Below are positions 1-11,499 of a stretch of DNA of 64,000 nucleotides, piece after piece; within the stretch, counting starts at the first letter, position 1; each line of letters starts with the position of its first letter. Source of the stretch: Volvariella volvacea V23. Lineage: Eukaryota; Basidiomycota; Agaricomycetes; Agaricales; Pluteaceae. The stretch lies in assembly GCA_000349905.1 (NCBI GenBank), contig KB722747.1, forward strand, positions 755,330-819,329, written 5' to 3'. Position numbers and translations under genes: made by a program. The notes beneath the pieces are model-generated. The model was not told where the DNA came from, did no database searches, and saw nothing but the letters and a program-made list of their open reading frames with translations.

Positions 1-1062
1 TCTATGCCGTGACCGTCAGGTAACTCTTTGCTACGGTGTGACGCGGACATTGACGGCGAGTCCAAAGACAAGTGGACAGGTCGTGTGCATCTATTTGCAC
101 CAGAGTTCTTGACACGTCGTTGGACAGCACCGGTGAGAATCTCCTCGTTCTATCCGGCAAAAACACTTTGATTCACTTCGTTCTTCCAGCGATTAATTAG
201 CTCTTCTCTTCCGGCGTCTTTTTGGATGACTTTTTGCATTGTTCGACGCTTAATTCGCGATGTGCGATGTTCATTGCATTGTCGAAGGACGTCCATTCTA
301 ATTCAACATCAAGAAGCTCAGATCCATGTCAGGGAAGGATGATAATGACGGCCGTGGAGTTAGTATCAATTATCTGCAGTTTACTTCCAAGTTATATCAC
401 CGGGCATTTGCCGATTATGTTGAATCGGTGTCTATATTCTCGCGGGTAGCTATCTCTATGCTCTTCTTTCGCGACCAGTGATACTAATCGCGGCAGCTGT
501 TTGGTCACATCTTGGATGCCCTCCACGGTGGAGGACGGTGTGCTGGTGACCAGGAAGGGGGAGATGTGCACACTATTTATGCAAACGACTTATCTATACC
601 TCAACGCCACCATCATACTGGTGCAGATGAGCTGTATAGTGCGTGACAAACTCGGCATTTGTCAGTTCTAGCTCACCTCGCAAGTGAATATCATACGACA
701 GATACGGATGTCATGACACGGAATGGAAGTGCTTCCATCTGCTCAGCGGGCCAAACCCCAGATGGAGAAGGGACACAAACGGCGACAAACACCCACTCGC
801 ATAGCATGATCTTGTTGGTGGTGGCAGAATCGACGGCTAAACGAGCAAGTCGCCTTCTATGCTGCACCCCCTGCACCCCTCAGCTTATCTCGCTGCTGGC
901 ATGTGCTCCCGTCAGTGTGTCAATCATCCTAAGCATACAAGAAGGGCCAAGTTTTGATCCTGTGCGCCTGAGAGTCTCTCCTCCCCTCCTCCTCCCTAGG
1001 TGCTCTCTGAGTCGGCTCTTGCCCGTCTGGCCATTGCGTACCTGGACCTCTGACCACTCACC
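1..1062. other. 5' flank with no recognised gene
   Basis: No open frame here matches a family I know, and no credible exon chain with GT..AG introns is visible. The part closest to 1063 is pyrimidine-rich (about 965-1010), as expected for a basidiomycete core promoter and 5' leader, so it probably contains the promoter of the transporter that follows. The left part may be the tail of a gene outside the window. Confidence 0.5.
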
Positions 1063-4000
1063 ATGGCTACCACAGTCAGCCCAGTCGAGGAGAAGCACGC
1101 CCTCGACCTCGACGCGGAGAAGGCGCAGGATGTCGGTGCGTACCTCGACGTGTCCAAGACTTTGTAGCATTGTATTCTGATGGCTTGGGTGTGTCGTCGT
1201 TTGACAGAAAACTTGGAGGCATTGGCGCTTCCCGATTTTGACGACCCAAATATCGACAAGGATGCTGCCATTGCTGGTATCCTAGGTACGTTGTTTGACG
1301 TTCTATCGAACCATATGGGACTGAATGAATGCGAATTTCGACAGAGGACGACTCACCATACCCGGAAGTTAGATCCGCCGTGGCGAACACCGACGATCCG
1401 GATATCCCAGTCTCGACGATTAGGTCTTGGACGCTGGGCATTATCTGGGCGATTCTCGTTCCTGTATGTGGATAAGTAGTCTATTTCTCCTCGATTTATT
1501 GCGCCAATTATGCTGCCACCATGCACGTCTCCAACTTGCGGTTGTTTTGCTGACTATATGCGCTCGTTGGCACAGGGCCTCAACCAATTCTTCTTCTTCC
1601 GCTACCCCTCAGTCACTATCACCGGTGTAAGTGCCTATTACGACACTCATCATTGATGTGCTCAAACTCTGGCGGTAATAGATCGTAGCCCAGCTGCTCG
1701 CCTTCCCATTGGGCAGAGCATGGGCCAAATTCATGCCCCGAGTCAAGATATTTGGCGTCTCCTTAAACCCCGGACCATTTTCAATCAAGGAGCATGTAAA
1801 TTTAGGTTTTTTTCGCCCCTTCTTTGCAGATTGCTGACGCATGGGGTGGTGCTTCTAGGTTTTGGTCACGGTCATGGCTACTGTTGGGGCTTACAGCGCT
1901 TACGCAACGGATATCGTCGCTGTCCAGAGGGTGTACTATAACCAAAACTACAACTTTAGCTGTGCGCATTCCTTTCGTTATTCTTATACCAAGGAGGCCT
2001 CTTGACTGACACTGAAATGATGGACACGTAGACCAATGGATGCTCGTCATGTCAACACAGCTCATTGGATTCTCCATCGGTGGTATCGCAAGACGCTTCC
2101 TCGTCCAACCTCCTTCCATGAGTAAGTTCCGTCCTACTTCATTTCTTATTATAACGTCCTTCCCCATGCGGCCATGGTCACCTCATGGCTCGCACTCTAT
2201 TTTTATCCCCCTCTTACCCCATACTCGCATTCCCACCCCTCTCTTCCACTCCTCGCTCACGTCCCTCCTTCCAGTCTGGCCCCTCAACCTCGTCACCTGC
2301 GCGCTCTTCAACACCCTCCACGCCCAGACCTACGCCGGTATCGGCAACCGCGGCGGTCTGAGCCGCGAGCGCTTCTTCACCTACGCCTTCCTCGGCTCCT
2401 TCCTCTGGTACTTCTTCCCCGGGTACATCTTCCAGGCCCTGAGCTACTTTTCGTGGGTGTGCTGGATCGTGCCGGACAATGTGCCCGTGAACCAGATGTT
2501 TGGGTATATTCATGGCCTGGGCATGGGGCTCATCACGTTTGATTGGGCTCAGGTGAGTAGTGGTGCATGCGTTGTGTAGTTGTGGATTTGCTGATTGATT
2601 GTGGGGTGGGGGGTAGATTGCGTATATTGGATCACCGCTTTCGACACCTTGGTGGGCTGCGGCGAATATTTTTGGTGGATTCGTGTTCTTCTTCTGTGAG
2701 TTCTTTTTATCACACGTCGAGGAATGTGTCGTACTGATTAGACTACTTGTGCCGTAGGGTTCCTTACGCCTATCCTCTACGTAAGCTGCATCCAATCTTC
2801 CTCTCGTACATACACGACTTATCATGTTACCATTCGGAATTCCGATAGTACACCAACACGTGGTACGCCAAATACATGCCGTACGTACCTCTCTCCCCTT
2901 CCCTTCCACATCGCACTCACACCCATCCCCATCCCCATCCATTCCCATCCCATCCCATCCTCTCTCACACAAACAGAATCTCCTCCCGCACATCCTTCGA
3001 CAACCACGCCAAATCGTACGACGTCCAGCAAATCATCAACCCGGACGCGACGTTCAACGAAGAAGCCTACAATGCCTACAGCCCCCTGTTCCTCTCGACG
3101 ACGTTTGCGATCTCCTATGGGCTCTCGTTTGCTAGCATCGCGGCGACGTTGACGCACGCGTTCTTGTACTTCAGGAAGCAGATTATTACGCAGGCGAGGA
3201 GGTCGATACATGAACAGCCGGATGTGCATGCGCGGTTGATGGCGCGGTATAAGCAGGTGCCTGAGTGGTGGTATGCGATTATTTTCTGTGGGTGGTCTTT
3301 TTTGTTGGCTTTTTTTTTGGGTAGGTGTGCTGATTGGGTGGGTGTTCTAGTGACGATGTTTGCGTTTGGTGTGATTTCGATTGAGGTTTGGGATACCAAG
3401 GTGAGCGGCCTGCGGGCGGGTTTATCGTGCTGTATGAACGGCGACTGATTATCGTCTGAATTTTTTCTAGTTCCCTGTGTATGTTCCTTCTCCGTCGCCC
3501 CCTGTGTTCCTGCAATTGGCCCGTATTCACCGCCCTGTTTAATTTAGCCAATGGTTCATCCTCGCCCTCGTCATCGGTATGTACACCACTCCCCCTCCAC
3601 CGACTCACTTTACTGATTACATGCTTGTGTTCATACAGCCTTCTTCTATGTCATCCCCGTCGGCATGATCCAAGCCATCACGAACCAGCAGGTCGGGCTG
3701 AACGTCATCACGGAGCTCATCATCGGGTACGCGCTCCCCGGCCGACCGGTGGCAATGATGATGTTCAAGACGTGGGGGTACATCACGATGGCGCAGGCGC
3801 TGCAGTTCACGTCCGATTTCAAGTTGGGGCATTATATGAAGATCCCTCCCAGGTACGCGCGTCGTCTACTACACCCCCCCCCCCCCCACTTTCATTTGTC
3901 CTGCGTCGAGATTGCAATGGTGGCTGATTTGAGGTGTAAATTTGAATAGGATCATGTTCGTTGCACAGGTTATTGCGTCTATAATAGCACTCACGGTCCA

Positions 4001-4782
4001 GCTTGGCGTGCAGTCGTGGATGTTCACTAACATCCCCGAGATGTGCAGTCCGGACCAGAAAGACGGGTTTATCTGTCCGAGCACGGAGGTGTTTGGCACG
4101 GCGAGTATCATCTGGGGTGTTATCGGGCCTGCGAGGCAGTTCTCCAAAGGCCAGATCTACTATGGTGCGTGCTTTGCGTCTCGTGGTGGTGGCTGTAGGT
4201 GTTTGTGGTGACTGATTGAGTCGGTGCAGGTCTGAGCTTCTTCTTCCTCATTGGGTTCTTGTGCCCCCTCGTTGCATGGCTCATCAGCAAGAAGTTCCCC
4301 AACAGCGCAATCCGCTATATCAAGTACGTATCCCACACCTCCTTAGCACAATTCCCCAACCAACCGACCCCCTCTAGCTTCCCCGTCATCTTCTCCGGGA
4401 CAGGCCTCATCCCCCCGGCCACCGCAGTCAACTACGTCCCCTGGGCCCTGGTCGGCTTCATCTTCAACTACGTCATCCGTCGACGCGCCTTTTCGTGGTG
4501 GACGAAATACAACTACGTCCTCTCTGCCGCCCTGGATTCGGGCGTGGCGATCGCGGTCGTGCTGATCTTCTTCTGTCTGCAGTTCCCGAGGAACGGGACG
4601 ATTGGCGCGGAGACGATACAGGTGTGGTGGGGGAACACGGTGCCGTTTGAGACGGCGGACGCGAAGGGGACGCCGATGATCAAGTTGGGTTCAGGCGAGA
4701 CGTTTGGGTGAGTGGTCCGTTTAGGGTTTAGGGTGAATGCTGATTCGTGTGATTCTTTTTTTGCAGACCATCGACGTGGTAG
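1063..4782 (+). CDS. OPT-family oligopeptide transporter
   Basis: Predicted plasma-membrane proton-coupled transporter of small peptides (OPT family, related to fission yeast Isp4). I can chain 20 exons with consistent phases: 1063-1135, 1208-1285, 1345-1463, 1576-1626, 1682-1795, 1859-1961, 2032-2121, 2275-2552, 2617-2695, 2758-2780, 2849-2880, 2977-3287, 3351-3400, 3471-3478, 3548-3576, 3639-3852, 3950-4164, 4230-4323, 4378-4707 and 4767-4782. Family landmarks are [10 protein letters not shown] then NTDDPDIPV near the start, a [11 protein letters not shown] segment, [38 protein letters not shown], and [13 protein letters not shown] with NYVPWA near the end. Many hydrophobic stretches suit the usual 12-16 helices. 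The ATG at 1063 begins a short acidic N-terminus before the first conserved block. Exon 14 is only 8 nt. I see no frameshift or stop, so the gene looks functional. Confidence 0.93.
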
Positions 4783-5122
4783 ATGATGGAGAGTATTTGA
4801 AGGTTACTTGAGCTTTCGTGTTGATTTTTTTTTCTTTATCGTTATCAATATGAGCGATGTATTATTAGGGTGATATGCATTCCGTTCCGTCGTTACCACT
4901 GAATAGTCGAGTTTGGGAACGCACGAAGCTTTTCAGGGCTCGAATATCATACCTGGTATTTTAAGTATCCGTAATTCCACCCAGGTGTGCCCGTGCAGTG
5001 ACTACTCGGTTGACACGCGGCTTGGGTGCTGTCACCACTACCACAGCCTCTGAGATATCCGATTGAGGCCTCTTACGCTTCACACCTTACACCATCACCT
5101 CCTAAGACTCTCCACCGTATTC
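4783..5122. other. Intergenic, transporter 3' end to NACHT relic
   Basis: AT-rich 3' flank after the transporter stop, with a T-run at about 4827-4836. I see no gene and no repeat that recurs in this window. Confidence 0.5.
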
Positions 5123-7911
5123 ATGGAAAAACCAGCTAAATCAACCTCAAAACGCAATAAAGCTCCTTATAAGCGGTCCGCAAAGAACAAAGGAAGTGAT
5201 GTTAGTGCGGGCAACAAAAAACAATCGCAAGCGAACGATCGAGTCAACGATGGAGCATCCCAGCCCAGTAGCGCCCTCTCAGCAGCAGTGCTTAATGGCA
5301 CATACTTGGAGAACAATGGTGGAAGCGTAGTAAACAATGTCACCCTTCAACACAGCGATTGTTCTGGTAAAAACGAATAATGTACTTGCAATGCTGCAAC
5401 GGGCACTCACTAGGGACTCTCGACCTCGAGCCATTATTACCCCTCGTCGTAGTTAACGCCATGCACACAGGCAAAGTGCGCGCGGATCCATTGGGATGTC
5501 ACCCAGATACTCTTTTTTTTTTTTGTAATCAATTCGGCTAGCCAGGCCAAGGATGTGGCAAAAGCACGGTCCCCGCCAAGTACCTAAGTACATGACTCGG
5601 ATACATCTCACCTAACTAAAGGCAGTCCGTAAAGCTGAATAAATAGTAGTCCATGTCCGACGCCTAACTAAAGGTAGCAAACATGTCTATAAGGAAGAGC
5701 AACTCATGCCCATGGTGCAGTGTCCAGCCATTATTCCTCCAGGGTGAACTGGGTTTTGAGGCCCATCGTAATGAGCATGAATCCCCACAGGTGGGGTGGC
5801 TTAAACAAAATCCACCAAGCGTTTGACAGTGGCTCAGGTGGCGATGTAGGGGGCACTGATGTGCAGCAGGTGGGGTTCCACAAAGACCCCTCCCTTATAG
5901 GTGTTGCCATGCCCTAATAGATGGGGAGCTGGTTTTACATGGGGGGGGGCAGCCTCCCTTCCTACAAGGTGAGCCGCACAGCCCAAAGAAAAAGGAGAAC
6001 CCCCAGCCAGAGCTGAGGGTTGAATATAGGAATGGGGGTGTACTCACTGGTTGTGCCCGAGGTTGCCCGCCTTACTAGCGAACGACTACCCTGCCACTGC
6101 ATTCTTGGTTGGTGCCCCAGCACATACCTGGTGTCCTCCTAATGTATACATCCATATCGTGGGCTAGATGGATCCCCCAGCCACACTGTTACCACATCCA
6201 ATCTCATCTGGGGGCATCCACCCCATCATGCCCATCAATCATGTGCCTAGCCAGGTGCCCAGCTTTGCAGCTTGCTGGCAACTTAATCCTCCTAGTCCAG
6301 AGGGCATCGGAAGCACTGGAAGGTGTCCACAACAAGCGAGATAGTGAGGAGAGGCCTTGTCCCAAATAGGAAGGTAGTGGTAAGAGGTCAAGAAGGGATG
6401 GTCACCCAGATACTTGTCAGGCTATACATCACAACATTATATCGTGGATCGAAAACAAGTCTCGAGAGAAGGGAATCCTTTGGATTGTAGGCCCAGCAGG
6501 AATAGGGAAATCGGCAATCACAATGACCACTGTGGAGAAGCTTGACCATCATGATTCGGAAGCAAAAGTCACTATATCCTTTTTTTTCTTCGTTCACAAC
6601 TCCCAGTGTAATGACGTTCACTGTCTCGTTCCAACCCTCACATATCAACTGGCTGTGTGGATGCAGGAAGTGGGAAAGAAAATTAAGCAAGTGGTTAAGC
6701 GGAATCCAAAGATCTTGGAGGTGATAGTGGAGGCCCAGTAAAAAACACTTATTATCAAGCCAATGAAGTCTGCATTGGGCTTCCCTCCTTCTGTAATCAT
6801 AATTGATGGATTGGACAAGTGTGGAGGGCCCAAAGAGCAAAGAAGAGTTTTAAATCTCATCTCTTCTTGTGGTCCTGAATTCCCTCTTGCCTTTTTTATC
6901 ACAAGCTGTCCTGAACCTCCTATCGTTAATGCCTTCAAATCTGAACCGCTTTTCTCTTTTTGTCACCCACAAATCAATCTCTCTCATCACAAAGACTATC
7001 AAGAGATGTACAATTTCATCTGGTCAAGTTTCTTGGAGATATACTCCAAGCACCAGGACATGCTTCAGCCACATTTGCAGGATGGGATTTGGCTGTCCAG
7101 TGACATCGTTGACCTCATCACATCCAGAGCAGATGGGCAGTATATCTACCCCGTCACACTCTTCAAGTATATTAACAATGACAACAGTCTTCCTCATGAA
7201 AAGCTGCAGGTGTGCCTTAAACAGACACCCAAAGCACTATTACCACTAGATATGCTCTATCTTCAGATTTTACGCTCGTCACACAATCCAGAGGATGCTC
7301 GCCTTCAAGGCTTGCTCTTTCTGCTCATGATTTCTTGGTCGCCCTACAAATCTCGTTTGGACAGTGGGAGCACCTCTGGCATATATTTTGCAGTGGTGCA
7401 TACAATGGCTTGTGATATAAAGCTGTCTGTAAAGCATCTGGCACTCCTCATATTTTCTGATTCAGATAACGTCCAGTGTCGGTTTGCTCTCAAGAAACTC
7501 CACTCTGTTCTCAATGTTCCAATCCTAGAGGACAATATTATTACAATTCATCATAAGTCATTTATAAACTTCTTGTGCAACCCCCAGCGCAGTAGGTCAT
7601 ATTATACTGACAGGACAGTGCACAGTAGTGAAACTATAAACCATTGCTTGACAATGACAAACCAAGTAGAGAGCACTTACTCATCAGAATTTTGTCAAAC
7701 TTTGTTATCTGTCTGGTGGAAATGCTTGATGTATTTACCATCAATCACAGATGATCTTGCATTTCATTTAGAAAGTTTGGATTCTGACCTGTTGTTGAAG
7801 AAAATGTTGGAATGTGGGTACAATATGGATTTACAAAGGGAGTTCACACAGAGTGTTCAGAGATGGATTAGCATTTCCTCAAAAGCCTTGATATACACCT
7901 TGATTAATTAA
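5123..7911 (+). pseudogene. NACHT-domain STAND NTPase, disrupted by an insertion and a nonsense codon
   Basis: Relic of a NOD-like fungal STAND protein, a family linked to non-self recognition. Exon 1 (5123-5366) is a basic, low-complexity N-terminus ending in a NGGSVVNNVTL stretch typical of the segment before NACHT domains. Exon 2 starts at 5414 and runs into the conserved CHPDT motif at 5497-5511. There an 889-bp insertion interrupts the frame, which resumes after the duplicated 14 bp at 6415. Next come the Walker A motif GPAGIGKSAIT (from 6490) and the Walker B-like VIIIDGLD (from 6793). An in-frame TAA at 6739-6741 lies between them, consistent with CAA to TAA. The open frame then runs to 7911 and contains the helical region after the NACHT core. 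Without the insertion the frame is continuous, so the damage is recent compared with the ORF. No WD40 or ankyrin effector repeats are visible. Alternative: a still-transcribed truncated protein starting at 6763. Confidence 0.8.
5512..6400 (-). mobile_element. Retroposon-like insertion with poly(A) end and 14-bp target-site duplication
   Basis: An 889-bp segment sits between two copies of gtcacccagatact (5498-5511 and 6401-6414). Its left edge is c followed by 12 T residues, i.e. a poly(A) tail if the element is read on the minus strand. A poly(A) end plus a 14-bp duplication is the usual mark of target-primed reverse transcription (SINE, truncated LINE or processed-RNA insertion). I see no long open frame and no clear pol III A/B boxes, so the class is uncertain. 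Removing it rejoins the NACHT frame exactly at the CHPDT motif. Confidence 0.72.
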
Positions 7912-7986
7912 TATATACATCTACATGCAGAAAAGGCCATTATTAACTGCCAAGTTTAATGATGCTACATTTGCATATGCAACATT

Positions 7987-8120
7987 TGCAAATTGGTTGC
8001 ATCTCTATCATTCATGTATGTGGCAAAAATGTGATCACTATTGGGATACAATGTGCAAATTGGTTGCATCTCTATCATTCATGTATGTGGCAAAAATGTG
8101 ATCACTATTGGGATACAATG
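7987..8120 (+). repeat. Tandem duplication, 2 x 67 bp
   Basis: Bases 7987-8053 and 8054-8120 are the same 67-bp unit beginning tgcaaattggttgc. It lies just past the present stop of the NACHT relic. Because 67 is not a multiple of three it shifts any frame that continued here, so it may be a further lesion in the old 3' coding part. Confidence 0.85.
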
Positions 8121-8687
8121 ACTCAGAACCAATTTAATTACAGTGAAGAATATTCATTGAGTTGGAATACCTTGCTAGCCATTAGCAAGATCTATTGCAG
8201 ATATTACCAAATAGCAACACACTCAATGCTTTCTCTAGAGTATGCAGATATAAGTAATATTGTCCTTTCTTCCTTATTGTCAGGGCTCATAAGAGCCCCT
8301 GACATAAACACCCAACATTCAGATGCCCACCAAGCATCTACACCCACATCCAAGCACCCACCAAGCATCTTCATTATTTTATTTCTCTTTTTTTTTCTCA
8401 CTTTCTGAAACACCCTTTTCATTATATCTTCAATACATAATACATATTACCCATCTCCCTCTTACACACCATCATTACCTACACACATCTGCTCATCCAA
8501 ACCCTACACCCTCATCTACAATACCCATTCCCACCTCTATCCATCTTTGCTTCCTATATATGGTATGCCCTTTGTTCTTTATTGTATTTGATAGCTTGAT
8601 CTTGTTCTAAATGGACATGTGTCAAGTCAGAGGATCAGTTATGATCTCATATGACTCTACCCTTTTCCCACATCAACTGCACATGAC

Positions 8688-10302
8688 ATGGTGAAAGACT
8701 AACTATGGGATGGCCCTGAAAACTGTGGGATGTGCTTGCTCTTGAGATCTGCTTCTGAAGCACTAGAGGTGATATGCAACACACACAAAACTCCAAAAAC
8801 ACCCAAATCAAGCTTAAGTTCGTGGGAGTGGCTAGACTGGCATCTACTTGGCTTGATGAACTTCCTCTTGGCAATTCCCAGACAACATCCAAAGCATTAG
8901 TGACTGTTACAGGACAACTGACCAACAANNNNNNNNNNNNNNNNNNNNNNNNNNNNNNNNNNNNNNNNNNNNNNNNNNNNNNNNNNNNNNNNNNNNNNNN
9001 NNNNNNNNNNNNNNNNNNNNNNNNNNNNCATATAGTGTAACCTAGAAGGTGGTAACCACTTATAATGTTCAAGGTAAGGTTGTTACTTGTGTCATAAGGA
9101 CAACCCAGCTTAACGATGAGCGTTAAGAAGGCGAGAAGTGATAAGAAGGAAGGAGTAATCGGATGTTGATGATATAATCATGCAACAAACATGACCAAAC
9201 ATGGAAAACCGTGACAGTGACCCCGTAAATTAGATCTCCTTCACTTGTAGGTAGAATACAAACCTTCGCACACTTAAGCTGCAAACCCCTGACCAAATAA
9301 AGCTCTATTAAACCTCAGATGGATTTTAAAAGGCACTTGGCAATGTTCTGTCTAAGAATCCACCTGGCACACACACTCACAACAATGCTGAAACCCTTAG
9401 ATCAATATCTAGTGGTTTGCTCTCACTCACAAATAAACTATATCCAAAACTCTTTCCAAGAAGCCAATTCTTAGGTAGACTATATCCCAAGTTACTATAT
9501 GATTTGTCAAACAAAACAGCACTCAAGTTCACTCATAAAATCCAGAGACAAGGTTGCTTAATATTTTAATTGACCTTGAAGGCCTTATATACTGAGTAGA
9601 TGTACAAATAAATTAGAACTGTATATTTCTTTGTGAATAGCATCAAGGAATCTTTTATGAAATGTCATTTCTGATAGTCCATCAAATAAAATATTAAAAG
9701 AATCAAGAGAAATGAAATAATCAAACCAAGACGAAATAAGGGATATTATTACTTTTCCAAAAAGTTTTCCTGCCACAGAAACGAGTGCAATCACATTTGC
9801 TTTGGGATTTTTGTGAACACAAGGTTACCAGGTCTGATGATACCCAAGATCAAAGTTTTCAAGATCTGGGCAAAGTTGCCAGTTTCTGAGTAGGACTCAG
9901 GGTATTCATAATAGGAAGGTAGTAGTCCAGGAAGCTGTACAAGCCTTCTCATTATGGTAGCGCATTGTGGGCAACACATCCAGTACAAGTGCACACATCT
10001 GGCAGTCTCAGGCGACCTCCCCATGAATTGGTTTTGTTCTCAAGCACAAAATATATGTCAAACACTCCATTCTGAACTTCAAAATAGGCCCAATTCTGGT
10101 ACCTTTGTCAAAGCTTCCTACTGAGCAATGTTTCACATGTTATTGCACATCTGCTCTTGAATTTACCTAGTTAGCAGACTAGAGCTCATCTCTGACTCTC
10201 CAAACAATTAGCTTTTTTGTGCTATATGGTTTTTCATTTGCATAAACATATATTAGGGGTATATTAGACAAATCCAGGTCTGGATTTATGGCCAGCCTGT
10301 CA
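8688..10302. other. DNA inserted within LTR family 1 copy a; contains assembly gap
   Basis: This segment interrupts the LTR homology and is AT-rich. It contains 100 Ns at 8929-9028, so its true length is unknown. Short minus-strand open frames at 9585-9794 and 9791-10024 overlap in different frames and match no family I recognise. I could not find terminal inverted repeats or a duplicated target site at its edges. A nested transposable element is the likeliest explanation. Confidence 0.4.
8929..9028. other. Assembly gap (100 N)
   Basis: Exactly 100 N characters, the conventional placeholder for a gap of unknown size. It falls in a repeat-rich stretch, which would explain the failed assembly. 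Confidence 0.99.
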
Positions 10303-10644
10303 ATAGGCTTATGTATATATGCCAACCTAGCTTACACATCTCTTGGTCTGTGCACTACACTCATCACTCAGAACTCCCACTTTGCTACATTCATTCTTAC
10401 CCCCCCCTACTCCTCTTCACCCAAGAGATTATATTCCTTTATTTATCTTTATTTATCTTCGAGTAATATATATACTGTACTACTCTCACCACCTATTCCC
10501 CAGCTTTAAAGATTCTTCACTTGGGAATAGGTAAGCGACTTGGAGCTAGCCTCTTTTTTCCACACTTTTACTTATATTCTTCACTTGGGAATAGAATCTG
10601 AGTATTCACTTTTTCAGTATTTACAATACTGGAGTAGGCCTTGG

Positions 10645-11092
10645 TGTCACAGTTTTTCCACATGTATACATTTAATCTTGAGTTTATACCTTTATCTTAT
10701 CTTGTTCACTTTTAGTAATACTCCTTTAGATCAGTTTTCCGAAGTTATTCCATCCACATATCACATGCCAATCTCACTTTTAATTCTAATCAACCTAGAT
10801 TGATTCTGTAATCCAAATGGGACAAGCCATTGATCCACCACATGCACTCTTGCCTGGACTGGTATCCAGATCAGAGTAACATGTGATTATGTACTTGGCA
10901 GTAGTGGCTAGGTACTATATAGTATTAGAAATAAGGTTCTATCAGAATGTATTTAAGTAGGACCATCTGAGGCATTACTCCTCAGATTGAATAACATCTT
11001 TCACTGCTCACCAGTCACTTCTGAGACTCTCCTCCTTCGACTCCCCTGTTCTAAACAAGTACAAACAAAGGGTAAGTCTTAGATTTGTAATA
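10645..11092 (+). mobile_element. Solo LTR, family 2, copy a (TSD cttgg)
   Basis: Starts tgtcacagttttt and ends ..gatttgtaata, flanked on both sides by cttgg (10640-10644 and 11093-11097). It resembles the LTR at 43716-44270 at both ends and in the middle (cactcctcagatt region). At 448 bp it is shorter than the 555-bp copy. There is no internal retrotransposon coding sequence, so this is a solo LTR left by recombination. Confidence 0.75.
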
Positions 11093-11168
11093 CTTGGGCA
11101 TTATATAATGGACCAACATGGTCTATGTTTACAAAACTGCCTAATAATTCTATTTTATTAATCATCCA

Positions 11169-11470
11169 GCAACTTTCCAACAAGCATCATTACCATGAGC
11201 TCAATGGTGCCAATGTTGTTCAATGGGTAAAGGTTAGTTGAGTCAATAACATATCATAAATGAGCATCACTGATTAATTGGTTCTAGAACAATTTCAATG
11301 AATTTTCAGACCAGGAAATAGCTTCAAAAGTATTGGCTCATTGGGAGAATAGAGAGTGCAATGATTTAGAGAAAGCTGTGCCTGTGTAAGTTAGAATAAA
11401 ATTTCAGTGATGGAGATTACTCACTGATGAATAAGCAGTTGCTGGAAAACTCAAATCCCATGCCAAGACC
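11169..11470 (+). pseudogene. Possible exon relics of an unidentified gene
   Basis: Three short open stretches are separated by two sequences with good intron edges: gttagt..ttctag at about 11232-11287 and gtaagt..aagcag at about 11385-11440. Read together they give a polar peptide with NNFNEFSDQEIASK in the middle exon, followed soon by stop codons. I do not recognise the family. The layout suggests the remains of a spliced gene next to the LTR, but chance cannot be excluded. Confidence 0.3.
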
Positions 11471-11499
11471 AAGAGGCCAAGAAGACATTGGTAATGGAG

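Larger units (their letters stand above)
8278..10615 (+). mobile_element. Solo LTR, family 1, copy a (split by about 1.6 kb)
   Basis: The left part (8278-about 8687) starts with the palindromic end tgtcagggctc/..gagcccctgaca. It matches the start of the LTRs at 42868 (+) and 40280 (-). The right part (about 10303-10615) matches their second half, including tatttatctttatttatc and the repeated ttcacttgggaata. About 1.6 kb of unrelated DNA containing the N gap separates the halves. The terminal bases present in the other copies (..caaca) are missing here and I cannot find a 5-bp target duplication. Nearly every CG of copy c is TG or CA in this copy, so it looks older or more heavily mutated. Confidence 0.7.

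Noticed and set aside
4720..4735. gtttagggtttaggg, resembling telomere repeats
   Set aside because: Only two units, inside the last intron of the transporter; too short for an interstitial telomere.
6388..6938. Minus-strand frames overlapping the NACHT core
   Set aside because: The plus strand contains Walker A and B motifs in one frame; the minus frames have no features.
7987..8120. Short repeats considered as a CRISPR-like array
   Set aside because: Only two directly adjacent 67-bp units with no spacers, in a eukaryotic genome.
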